Below are positions 7,496-14,164 of a stretch of 14,164 bases of DNA, piece by piece (position 1 is the stretch's first letter; each line of letters starts with the position of its first letter). The DNA lies in contig JAJRZV010000111.1 of NCBI GenBank assembly GCA_024275095.1, positions 1-14,164 on the forward strand. The letters run 5' to 3'. The DNA is from a bacterium (lineage in GTDB: Bacteria > JAJRZV01). A program made the position numbers and the translations under genes. Under the pieces are notes generated by a model that was not told where the DNA came from, made no database searches, and saw nothing but the letters and a program-made list of their open reading frames with translations.

Positions 7496-8303
7496 AATCT
7501 TTCACTGAATATGCCACCTTAAACCATCTTCTGCAACTCTGGAGTATATGTCTCGCATGAGCTGGAGCTGTTTCCACCACTACCCATCCATCTGGACAAA
7601 GTTTTTCTCGAGAAGATTGCAAAAGGTCAATGGTAAATTCGTGTCCCTCAGGCCCGCCGATTAGCGCCTCGGCCGGCTCGAAGTTCTTTACTTCTGGAGG
7701 AAGTTGAGACCACTCATTTTCTCCTACGTAAGGGGGATTGCACACCACTAACGGAATGCTTCGATTTTTGAAAGGGCTTAGAGAATCTGCCTGGAGGAAT
7801 AAGACACGGGATAAGACCCCGTTCCGGATAGCGTTGTATCGTGAAATGTGAAGGGCGTGTGCAGAAACATCTTCTGCCACACATTTCAGATGAGGAAGGT
7901 GTGTGAGAATAGAGATGAATACAGCTCCAGAACCGCATCCCACTTCTACGAAGAATCCAATGGGATGTTTTTTTATAACTTTGAGTACAGTTTCCACCAG
8001 CACTTCTGTTTCAGGACGAGGTATGAGCACGCCCTCATCTACTCGAAATTTGAGAGAATAAAATTCAACGCTACCCGTAATGTATTGAAGCGGATATCGA
8101 GATGCGCGAAGGTTCACAAGATAGAGAACACGTGTTTCTGCCTCCTTGTCAATAAGTAATTCCGGATGCGAGAGAATGTATTCTTTGCTTGATCCAGTGG
8201 CATGAGCCAGGAGTAGAAGGGCTTCCGACCGCGCATTCGATATTCCCGATTCTCGAAGTATGCACGCGGCTTTTTCGAGAACCTGTGCTAACGTGCTTCT
8301 CAC
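7455..8303 (-). CDS. prmC: Peptide chain release factor N5-glutamine methyltransferase
   Basis: Methylates the glutamine of the GGQ motif of release factors using S-adenosylmethionine. About 282 residues from the chosen GTG at 8301-8303, which has GAGG about nine bases upstream and lies just past the prfA stop. A longer in-frame reading begins at 8354 but overlaps prfA by 50 bases and lacks support. Seen in order: an N-terminal helical domain (LAQVLEKAACILRESGI...), YITGSVEFYSL, IPRPETEVLVE, the SAM motif I FVEVGCGSGAVFI (about residues 119-131), and the catalytic NPPY at about 189-192. Its target RF1 is the gene immediately upstream, a common pairing. Confidence 0.96.
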   Translation of the reverse strand: MRSTLAQVLEKAACILRESGISNARSEALLLLAHATGSSKEYILSHPELLIDKEAETRVLYLVNLRASRYPLQYITGSVEFYSLKFRVDEGVLIPRPETEVLVETVLKVIKKHPIGFFVEVGCGSGAVFISILTHLPHLKCVAEDVSAHALHISRYNAIRNGVLSRVLFLQADSLSPFKNRSIPLVVCNPPYVGENEWSQLPPEVKNFEPAEALIGGPEGHEFTIDLLQSSREKLCPDGWVVVETAPAHARHILQSCRRWFKVAYSVKDYGGKERVIVARAP

Positions 8304-8304
8304 A

Positions 8305-9369
8305 TTACAATTCCTCGCTGGCCTTTTCTGCTTCCCATAGCGTGAGCGCATCAATGATGGTATCCAGCTCGCCGTCCATTACCCGGTCAAGCTGTTTAAG
8401 GGTAAGGTTGACGCGGTGATCTGTTACCCGATTCTGCGGAAAATTATATGTACGGATTTTTTCAGAACGTTCACCTGTTCCCACCTGTGAACGTCGCAAA
8501 CTGTCAATTTTTTTCTTTTGTTCTTCCTTGCGCATTTGGAGCAGCTTCGCTCGCAGGATGGACATGGCGCGAGCGCGGTTCTTGTGTTGGGAACGCTCGT
8601 CCTGGCATGTGACCACAATACCGGTTGGTATATGTGTAATGCGGACAGCGGAGTCGGTCACGTTTACATGTTGTCCCCCTGGCCCGGATGCGCGGAATGT
8701 CTCGATTTTCAGATCAGAGGGGTTGATTTTCACTTCCACCTCTTCCGCTTCAGGCAGTACAGCCACCGTTGCTGTGGAGGTGTGAATTCGTCCACCGGAT
8801 TCGGTTACCGGTATGCGTTGTACTCTGTGTACACCACTTTCGTGACGCAAAAGTCCATACGCTCCGGGGCCGCGTATTGCACAAATAATTTCTTTAAATC
8901 CACCGAGTTCACTTTCATGATGTGAAAGAATTTCTACCTTGAGGCCTTTGTTTTCTGCAAAGCGTGAATACATCCGGAAAAGGTCAGCGGCGAAGAGTGC
9001 AGCTTCTTCTCCCCCTGTACCGGCGCGGATCTCCAGTATGGCATCACGATTGTTTTCTTCGTCACCTATAAGCAGCATCTGTTTTACTTCGTTTTCCAGG
9101 TGTTTCAGCCGTTCTTCTATTTCCCGAAGCTCCTGACGGGCTATTTCCTGAAGTTCAGCGTCATCTTCGTTGCGAATGATTTCCCTGAGTTCTTTCGCTT
9201 GGTTGCTCAGATTGTCCATGAGTTGATACTTTTCTGCATACGGCTCTATCTTTTTCAGCTCTTTATGAATTTCAGCAGCCTTTTGATAATCAGAGGCTAT
9301 TTCTGGGGAATGGAGTTGTGATGAGAGTTCCTGGTATTTTTCAAAAAGTTGACGCAAACGCTCCTTCAT
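8305..9369 (-). CDS. prfA: Peptide chain release factor 1
   Basis: Recognises UAA and UAG in the ribosomal A site and triggers peptide release. 354 residues, typical for RF1. It has a helical N-terminal domain (1-100), the IRAGTGGEEA segment, the codon-reading tripeptide PVT at 187-189 (RF1 usually has PxT such as PAT or PVT), and the GGQ motif at 231-233 in ASGPGGQHVNVTDSAVRI. The C-terminal region RTYNFPQNRVTDHR is also typical. ATG start with GGTGGAG about eight bases upstream, 42 bases after rpmE. Presence of RF1 means TAG should work as a stop in this genome, relevant to the interrupted M50 gene. Confidence 0.97.
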   Translation of the reverse strand: MKERLRQLFEKYQELSSQLHSPEIASDYQKAAEIHKELKKIEPYAEKYQLMDNLSNQAKELREIIRNEDDAELQEIARQELREIEERLKHLENEVKQMLLIGDEENNRDAILEIRAGTGGEEAALFAADLFRMYSRFAENKGLKVEILSHHESELGGFKEIICAIRGPGAYGLLRHESGVHRVQRIPVTESGGRIHTSTATVAVLPEAEEVEVKINPSDLKIETFRASGPGGQHVNVTDSAVRITHIPTGIVVTCQDERSQHKNRARAMSILRAKLLQMRKEEQKKKIDSLRRSQVGTGERSEKIRTYNFPQNRVTDHRVNLTLKQLDRVMDGELDTIIDALTLWEAEKASEEL

Positions 9370-9411
9370 CTGCGGAGCTCCACCACAAATATTGTAATGC
9401 TTGAAAGAATT

Positions 9412-9612
9412 CTACTTGAGGCCGTATTTCTTTTTAAATTTTTTGATGCGGCCTTCCGTATCAAGTAATTTCTCTTTTCCGGTGAAGAATGGATGACATG
9501 CAGAGCATATTTCAATTGTATAGCTTCCCTTTGTGGAGAGGGTATGATACTCCGCACCACATGCACATCGGATAACTGCTTCTTTGAGTTCAGGATGAAT
9601 ACCTTTTTTCAT
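9412..9612 (-). CDS. rpmE: 50S ribosomal protein L31
   Basis: 66 residues. The four cysteines Cys16, Cys18, Cys36 and Cys39 (CACG and CSACHPF) make it the zinc-binding (C+) form, which many bacteria exchange for a cysteine-less paralogue under zinc limitation. The start MKKGIHPEL and end [12 protein letters not shown] are typical. The Shine-Dalgarno is excellent: GGAGGGT at 9618-9624, about six bases before the ATG. It is the first gene of the minus-strand operon and ends in TAG, showing that TAG is an ordinary stop here. Confidence 0.97.
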   Translation of the reverse strand: MKKGIHPELKEAVIRCACGAEYHTLSTKGSYTIEICSACHPFFTGKEKLLDTEGRIKKFKKKYGLK

Positions 9613-9639
9613 TTTTCACCCTCCGGTATTGGCGAAGAG

Positions 9640-9666
9640 TTTATACAAAGGCTTGCTAATTTGCAA
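9640..9666 (-). promoter_or_regulatory. Possible promoter of the rpmE-prfA-prmC-murA-hisGD operon
   Basis: On the minus strand TTGCAA (9661-9666) is followed after 15 bases by TATAAA (9640-9645), 28 bases before the rpmE ATG. The spacer is shorter than the ideal 17, so this is tentative. It is the only reasonable candidate close to rpmE. Confidence 0.35.
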
Positions 9667-9856
9667 CTCATGCTCGCGAAAAGACCCCGAAGTTCCTTGC
9701 AATAGTTTCAGTATGAAATTCTTAACCAAAGGTCGTTGTGAAGACTTTTTGTAGATTTAATCAAGGCCTGTTTTCCTGGTTAATTTTTAAAAAAGTCGAC
9801 TCCCGGAGTTGTTGAAATTGTGAGAAATTTAAGGAAAAGGTGGTAATATAACAGCC

Positions 9857-11089
9857 ATGAAAAAATTGTTTTTCCTGATTTTCTGCGGAACCGTATTTGT
9901 CTGCGGATGCTCTTCGAGTAACTGTTCCAGCATAACCATCGTTAAAGGTCCTTACGTGCTTTATCCTTCCGAAAGGGGTGCCGAAATCCGGTGGGAAAGT
10001 CTGGAAAAAGGCTGTGCTGGAGTGGTGGTCGTCGATCCAGCAACAGGAGAGAAGAAAACATTTCATGGCGATGTTTCACGTTACACCATGGCTGAAGCCT
10101 GGGAACGACAATTTGAAATGGAAAACCATTCCATGACTTTTTTTGACTACGTGGTGAAAGTTGAGGGGCTGGATGCCGGGAAGCGGTATATGTATACAAT
10201 TAAAGGTGACGGGTCCAACAACACCTACTCTTTCCGCACTGCTCCCCCCGAGGGAGCAACGTTTACATTCGCTGTTATCGGTGATAGTGCCAACTTCGGA
10301 GAGGGTTTTGAAGGTAACATGACCGTGCTCGCCAGGTTCAAACCCGACATTCTCATACATACCGGAGACCTCCAATATTACAGCCACGTGCTGGACTCCT
10401 GGATTAAATTTTTTGATGGTTACGCGCCTGTTTTCTCAGTGGCTGCATTCCTGCCTGTCAGGGGCAATCACGAGGACGAACTTGAGGGTGAGCTGGAGAG
10501 ATATTTCAACCGTTTTTTTCGATATCCAGGCAGTGGCACCACACCTTACAATTACGCTGTTCAGTACGGAAGCGGCCTGTTCATAACCCTGGACTCAGAG
10601 GCAAGAGGAACGCTTTTCGACGTGCAGTCGAGGTGGCTTTCTTCGGTAATAGATGAATTCAATTCGCGAGTAACGGACGGTTTTATCGTTGTCTCTTTTC
10701 ACAGACCCCCCTATACCCTTGCACTACATGCCCCTGATCTGGACATTATCCACAAGTTTGTGCCCGTCTTTCAGTCCAAGGGTGTAAATTTGGTCCTTAC
10801 CGGTCATAATCACGTGTACGAAAGATTTGAAATAGGTGGCATCACCTACATCGTCACCGGCGGCGGTGGTGCAATGCTGTACAATGTCAACGAACAAATA
10901 GAAAAGAAAGAAGCAGGTGAACTGTCCGGTGAAACCCTGGAGGTCGTTGACGAAATATACCCCTTGCGGGTCACAGGCGTCAGTACCTACCACACAGTTG
11001 TGTTTGAAGTGGGCAATGGTACTGTGCACGGCCGCGCTGTTGATTATCGTGGCAACGTTCTGGACGAATTCGAAATATCTTTCCCGTGA
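9857..11089 (+). CDS. Purple acid phosphatase-like metallophosphoesterase lipoprotein
   Basis: 410 residues. The N-terminus MKKLFFLIF... has a hydrophobic stretch ending VCGC (Cys18), a plausible lipobox, so the protein is probably exported and lipid-anchored. Residues about 26-128 form a fibronectin-III-like domain as in purple acid phosphatases (GPYVLYPSERGAEIRW, LDAGKRYMYTI, YSFRTAP). The catalytic domain follows with metal-binding blocks in order: AVIGDSA (Asp143), HTGDLQYY (Asp171, Tyr174), RGNHE (Asn204, His205), SFHRPPY (His282) and TGHNHVYER (His317, His319). The first block usually reads GDxG but is GDSA here. Likely a periplasmic or surface phosphomonoesterase or phosphodiesterase; substrate unknown. 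It is 15 bases upstream of the O-antigen-ligase-like gene. The purine-rich AAGGAAAAGGTGG lies about 13 bases before the ATG, a long spacing. Confidence 0.9.
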   Translation: MKKLFFLIFCGTVFVCGCSSSNCSSITIVKGPYVLYPSERGAEIRWESLEKGCAGVVVVDPATGEKKTFHGDVSRYTMAEAWERQFEMENHSMTFFDYVVKVEGLDAGKRYMYTIKGDGSNNTYSFRTAPPEGATFTFAVIGDSANFGEGFEGNMTVLARFKPDILIHTGDLQYYSHVLDSWIKFFDGYAPVFSVAAFLPVRGNHEDELEGELERYFNRFFRYPGSGTTPYNYAVQYGSGLFITLDSEARGTLFDVQSRWLSSVIDEFNSRVTDGFIVVSFHRPPYTLALHAPDLDIIHKFVPVFQSKGVNLVLTGHNHVYERFEIGGITYIVTGGGGAMLYNVNEQIEKKEAGELSGETLEVVDEIYPLRVTGVSTYHTVVFEVGNGTVHGRAVDYRGNVLDEFEISFP

Positions 11090-11104
11090 ACCAGCGAGCC
11101 TGAG

Positions 11105-12205
11105 GTGCAAGAATTTAACAGTAACAAATGGGCGTGGTATCTGCTGGGAGGATTTGTGTTTTTCACACCTTTTTCGCTCGCCATATCCGACGTGTTCCTG
11201 GCATGCAGTGTTATTTTTTATTTGTGGTTGCGCTTTAAAAAAGATCGTACTGTCTCGCCCCATATTACACCTGTGAGGTCATTTTTATTTTTTCTTACAG
11301 CAGCCCTTATCTCTGCTTTGCTCTCCGTGGACCGGTGGCACAGTCTCGTTTCGCTCAAGGAACTGAGGCCCTTTTTTATATTGTTAATCCTGCCTTTTCT
11401 CAGCAACAGCGATGAATCCAGAAAAATGTTTTTATATCCCGTGGGGCTGTTTGGAATATTCATATCACTTATCTGCACCTTGTATTTTCTGTTTCCAGGT
11501 ATACCTGTATTTAGGGGCAAGTTCGTCAGCGGAAGTCACCTTACTCTCATGTCCATGCAGACAATAATATTTGCAGTTCCTGCCCTTGTGGTATTCAGCA
11601 CCACGAGGTGGCGCCTCGTATCGACACTTGGAGTGATCTTCCTTTCCAGCATAGCGTTTCTTGATGCAAACATACCGCTCTTTATGGTCATAGCGGCAGC
11701 GTCTCTTCTGAGCTTCATTCTCAACGGTAAAGCAAGACGTCACGAACTCTGGATTATACCCCTATGCATTGCAGTGCTTTTTGCACTCACAGGAAGACAT
11801 TCTGACAATTTTTTGCTCCATCTCCTCCCAGGGTTTCACAGCGGTCTTATTCAGGAAGCGCGTTCACTAAGCGGTACAGAACCGGTGTTCGGAGCAGGTT
11901 ACAATGCCTTCAGTGTCATGAATTCACTGGCAGAAAAGAGAGCCTTCTCTGATTTCATCACAGCTTATGTGAACATGGGGATGGTCGGAGCCACAGCTTT
12001 TATTGTGTTTCTTTTAGACCTCATGCTTCTCGCATTTCGTGCTCATCAGGTGAAACGGGGGATAGGTACCTCTTCGCTCATTTTCTTTCTCCTCTACTTT
12101 GTCCTTGCCGCATTCAATCCCATGTTCTTTACACCACACGGATTGAGGCTTATGACCGCGTACTGGTGTCAATCTGAAATTATCAAGAATAATATAAAAA
12201 GCTAA
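11105..12205 (+). CDS. O-antigen ligase/polymerase-like polytopic membrane protein
   Basis: 366 residues, with many hydrophobic segments (roughly 11-43, 58-75, 88-99, 108-131, 148-166, 170-205, 215-230, 288-311 and 322-338). The motif ALLSVDRWHSLVSLKELRPF resembles the conserved first cytoplasmic region of the WaaL/Wzy (O-antigen ligase) family. The large loop ends with a G-G-N-type segment (VFGAGYNAFSVMNSL) followed by FSDFITAYVNMGMVGATAF, where the family usually has a His and an E-x-G turn. Expected role: polymerising or ligating glycans at the outer face of the inner membrane. The start is GTG 11105, with only weak ribosome-binding sequence. It probably forms an operon with the upstream phosphoesterase. 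The assignment is to the superfamily; ligase and polymerase cannot be separated by sequence reading. Confidence 0.8.
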   Translation: MQEFNSNKWAWYLLGGFVFFTPFSLAISDVFLACSVIFYLWLRFKKDRTVSPHITPVRSFLFFLTAALISALLSVDRWHSLVSLKELRPFFILLILPFLSNSDESRKMFLYPVGLFGIFISLICTLYFLFPGIPVFRGKFVSGSHLTLMSMQTIIFAVPALVVFSTTRWRLVSTLGVIFLSSIAFLDANIPLFMVIAAASLLSFILNGKARRHELWIIPLCIAVLFALTGRHSDNFLLHLLPGFHSGLIQEARSLSGTEPVFGAGYNAFSVMNSLAEKRAFSDFITAYVNMGMVGATAFIVFLLDLMLLAFRAHQVKRGIGTSSLIFFLLYFVLAAFNPMFFTPHGLRLMTAYWCQSEIIKNNIKS

Positions 12206-12267
12206 CTTTCGCATCCTCAGCATTTTCCTTTTGCAGGATATTCCCGGACCAGTATTGTTGGTTCTAC

Positions 12268-12297
12268 TTGCAAAAAAGATATGAAATGAATTAGATT
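12268..12297 (+). promoter_or_regulatory. Weak promoter candidate for the HD-GYP gene
   Basis: TTGCAA (12268-12273), an 18-base spacer, then TAGATT (12292-12297), four of six matches each, in the 125-base gap before the HD-GYP gene. Tentative. Confidence 0.25.
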
Positions 12298-12330
12298 TAA
12301 GTTGCATTTTAACGAAGTCAAGCGGGGGAG

Positions 12331-13755
12331 TTGAGTATTCAAAAAAACAGAAAGAAGGACCTGTGTAAAAACACAGGTTCTACCGGAGGATATCCTCTCG
12401 ATATCTTTGCAGCTTCCCCTATAGGTATATATATTGCAGTAAGAGGCCGATTCGTATTCGTTAACCCCCGTTTCCAAACGCTGACCGGATACTCCGAAGA
12501 AGAACTTCTTGGTCGTTATACTCTTGACCTTGTGATTCCTCCGGATCGGGCCTTGGTAAGGGAAAAGGCGATTCAGATGCTCCGTGGAACTTTAAAAAAT
12601 CCTTACGAATACCGGATAAGAGACAAAAAAGGCAACATTCGCTGGATTCTGGAGACAGTCACATCCATCGACTATCAGGGCCAAAAAGCCACCATGGGCA
12701 ACTTTATGGATGTGACCGAACGCAAGCAGGTGGAGGAAGCTTACAGAGAATCAGAAGAAAGATACAGACGGCTGGTAAATATGCTTCCTGATGCCGTGGC
12801 CGTTCACACTGACGGTCGTATTGTTTATGTGAACGAACACGGAGTTAAACTCTGCGGGGTAAAAAATGCAGATGAAATTATTGGCAGGAATTTCCTCGAG
12901 TTTGTTCATCCAGACTACCACAAGATTGTTAAAGAACGCGTTAAGGCGATGAAAGAGGGCAGGGGAGCCCCTCTTATTGAAGAAAAATTTGTCAGAGCTG
13001 ACGGTAGTGTGGTTGACGTAGAAGTGGCAGCTGTTCCACTCAACTATAGCGGTAAACTCTCGTTTCTGGTGGTCATAAGGGATATAACAGAAAGAAAACG
13101 TGCTGAAAGAGAGCTTCAGAACAGCTTCAGAAGACTTGAAAATATTATTAATGGTACCATCACGGCCATGGCGAAAATTGTGGAAACCAAGGATCCTTAT
13201 ACTGCCGGGCATCACCGGCGTGTGGCGCGCCTTGCTACTGCCATTGCACGTGAAATGAATGTGGATGAAGAAATAATCAACGGTATAAAAATGGCAGCGC
13301 TTGTTCACGACATTGGCAAAATTAATATACCCGCTGAAATTCTGAGCAAGCCTGGTCGATTGAGTGAAATAGAGATGGAAATTATTAAAACTCATCCATT
13401 ACATGGATATGAAATTCTCAAATTTATTGATTTTCCCTGGCCGGTGGCAGAAATTGTACTCCAGCACCATGAATTGCTGGATGGGTCAGGGTATCCCTAT
13501 GGTCTCAAAAAGGATGAGATACGACTGGAAGCGCGGATACTCACAGTAGCGGATATCGTGGAAGCAATATCATCCCACAGACCTTACAGACCTTCATGGG
13601 GTCTGGAAATCGCTCTTGAGGAAGTCATGGAAGGATGTGGTCGTCTTTATGACACTGACGTAGTAGAGGCCTGTCGCAGTCTCCTTCAAAAGAAGGATTT
13701 TGTTCTGAACGGCGACAGTGAACCCTGGGAATCTTCGAAGGCTGGCCTCCTCTAA
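12331..13755 (+). CDS. PAS-PAS-HD-GYP domain response protein (putative c-di-GMP phosphodiesterase)
   Basis: 474 residues. PAS domain 1 is about 24-130 (IYIAVRGRFVFVNPRFQTLTGYS to GNFMDVTERKQ) and PAS 2 about 142-256 (ending VVIRDITERKRAER). A helical linker leads into an HD-GYP domain at about 270-455. The latter has ETKDPYTAGHHRRV, the metal site HDIGK (His326, Asp327), KTHPLHGYEIL, QHHELLDGSGYP (His379, His380, GYP 387-389) and HRPYRP, so all key residues are present and the enzyme should hydrolyse cyclic di-GMP (or a related dinucleotide). No transmembrane segment or receiver domain is seen, so it senses a cytoplasmic cue through PAS. The start is TTG 12331 directly after GGGGGAG, an unusually tight spacing; there is no in-frame ATG nearby and TAA lies upstream at 12310. 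Confidence 0.93.
   Translation: MSIQKNRKKDLCKNTGSTGGYPLDIFAASPIGIYIAVRGRFVFVNPRFQTLTGYSEEELLGRYTLDLVIPPDRALVREKAIQMLRGTLKNPYEYRIRDKKGNIRWILETVTSIDYQGQKATMGNFMDVTERKQVEEAYRESEERYRRLVNMLPDAVAVHTDGRIVYVNEHGVKLCGVKNADEIIGRNFLEFVHPDYHKIVKERVKAMKEGRGAPLIEEKFVRADGSVVDVEVAAVPLNYSGKLSFLVVIRDITERKRAERELQNSFRRLENIINGTITAMAKIVETKDPYTAGHHRRVARLATAIAREMNVDEEIINGIKMAALVHDIGKINIPAEILSKPGRLSEIEMEIIKTHPLHGYEILKFIDFPWPVAEIVLQHHELLDGSGYPYGLKKDEIRLEARILTVADIVEAISSHRPYRPSWGLEIALEEVMEGCGRLYDTDVVEACRSLLQKKDFVLNGDSEPWESSKAGLL
12357..12380 (+). promoter_or_regulatory. Strong hairpin in the first codons of the HD-GYP gene
   Basis: ACCTGTGT (12359-12366) and its exact complement ACACAGGT (12371-12378) flank an AAAA loop. 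One wobble pair and one more GC pair extend the stem to ten. A 12-bp palindrome GAGGATATCCTC follows at 12386-12397. These lie at codons 9-23, where RNA structure could affect initiation at the weak TTG start. Confidence 0.5.
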
Positions 13756-13820
13756 TCGGGGTCTGGTTTCAACATTGAACATTCGGGGTTTAATGCCAAG
13801 GTTTTATGTGTAGCTGGTGA

Positions 13821-14092
13821 GTGCTTCAGTCGTTCGTTACCTCGCAATGACTGAGGAGGTGGTGCCATTGCGAGTCCTACATCTGGCGGGACGAAGCAAT
13901 CTTTTGGCACATGCACCAGGGCGTCAATGGAGGGTTGTGGATCCGCGATTGCTTCGTCGCTCGCTTTGACTTGCTCCTCGCAGTGACTGATGGGATGAGA
14001 CTGCTTCGGTCGTCCTTCCTCGCATGCCTCCTCGCAGTGGCTGATAGGGATATTCGCAACAGACGGAACTCCATCGCAATAACTGGACGAGG
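13821..14092. repeat. Cluster of degenerate interspersed palindromic-type repeats
   Basis: Four related units share the ends TGCTTCGTCG and CTCGCARTGACTGA. Unit 1 (plus) is about 13821-13854. Unit 2 (minus) is about 13864-13901, starting GCCATTGCGAG and ending GACGAAGCAATC. Unit 3 (plus) is about 13947-13991, starting GATTGCTTCGTCGC and ending CTCCTCGCAGTGACTGAT. Unit 4 (plus) is about 13999-14046. A decayed fragment may sit at 14068-14092. Units 2 and 3 face each other and could fold into a long hairpin. From memory, similar 'GATTGCTTCGTCGC...CCTCGCAATGAC' elements are scattered between genes in several environmental bacterial phyla. They are non-coding. Confidence 0.7.
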
Positions 14093-14103
14093 GTGAATAT
14101 AAA

Positions 14104-14126
14104 GGCGCGCGTGCTGCCTGCGCGCC
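14104..14126. repeat. GC-rich inverted repeat
   Basis: GGCGCGC (14104-14110) and GCGCGCC (14120-14126) form a seven-pair perfect stem with a nine-base loop. No T-tract follows on the plus strand, so it is not a standard intrinsic terminator. No gene is seen between the HD-GYP stop and the window end except the repeat cluster. Confidence 0.5.
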
Positions 14127-14164
14127 GAGAGATAATCAGGGATAGGGCGGGCGGGAAATATAAA

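Noticed and set aside
12255-12275. Sigma54 promoter (TGG...TTGCA) before the HD-GYP gene
   Set aside because: Only eight bases separate GG and GC instead of the required ten.
12751-13395. 214-residue minus-strand frame opposite the HD-GYP gene
   Set aside because: Antisense to clear PAS and HD domains; no independent support.
13821-14092. CRISPR array
   Set aside because: Units are diverged, differ in orientation and spacing, and there are no uniform spacers or cas genes.
13911-14096. 61-residue open frame in the repeat cluster
   Set aside because: It is made entirely of repeat sequence and has no ribosome binding site.

Overview
The window looks like part of a bacterial chromosome with mid-range GC, probably from a Gram-negative (diderm) organism. 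Two proteins carry lipoprotein signals and one resembles an O-antigen ligase/polymerase. The gene order rpmE-prfA-prmC-murA-hisG-hisD is, from general knowledge, common in Geobacter/Desulfuromonas-type 'deltaproteobacteria' and related phyla. The short HisG and the degenerate 'GATTGCTTCGTCGC...CTCCTCGCAATGAC' repeats fit such a lineage, but the taxon cannot be fixed from the sequence alone.

Layout. (1) Positions 1-1049, minus: the 5' part of a parallel beta-helix lipoprotein gene that runs off the left edge. It is served by a near-consensus minus-strand promoter at 1155-1183. (2) 1050-1557: a gene-poor, AT-rich, structured intergenic region. It has back-to-back promoter-like signals, a duplicated leader motif and a terminator-like hairpin. 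(3) 1558-3395, plus: a small HExxH protein, a DksA/TraR-type zinc-finger regulator, and an NDUFA9-like NAD(P)-binding protein. The last is frameshifted after its Rossmann glycine motif. (4) 9612 down to 3392, minus: a compact operon rpmE-prfA-prmC-murA-hisG-hisD followed by a site-2 protease (M50) gene interrupted by an in-frame TAG. It combines ribosome assembly and translation termination (L31, RF1 and its methylase), peptidoglycan precursor synthesis (MurA) and histidine synthesis (HisG, HisD). (5) 9857-13755, plus: a purple-acid-phosphatase-like lipoprotein, an O-antigen ligase/polymerase-like membrane protein, and a PAS-PAS-HD-GYP signalling protein. (6) 13756-14164: no gene, but a cluster of degenerate, partly inverted repeats and a GC-rich hairpin.

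Nothing here is clearly a new multi-gene system. The observations most worth checking are the two adjacent convergent genes (epimerase and M50 protease) that each carry one disabling lesion and share overlapping stop codons, the unrecognised HExxH protein, the promoter/terminator arrangement at 1147-1330 that could make a small RNA or attenuated leader, the apparently leaderless dksA-like gene, the hairpin at the start of the HD-GYP gene, and the repeat cluster at the right end.
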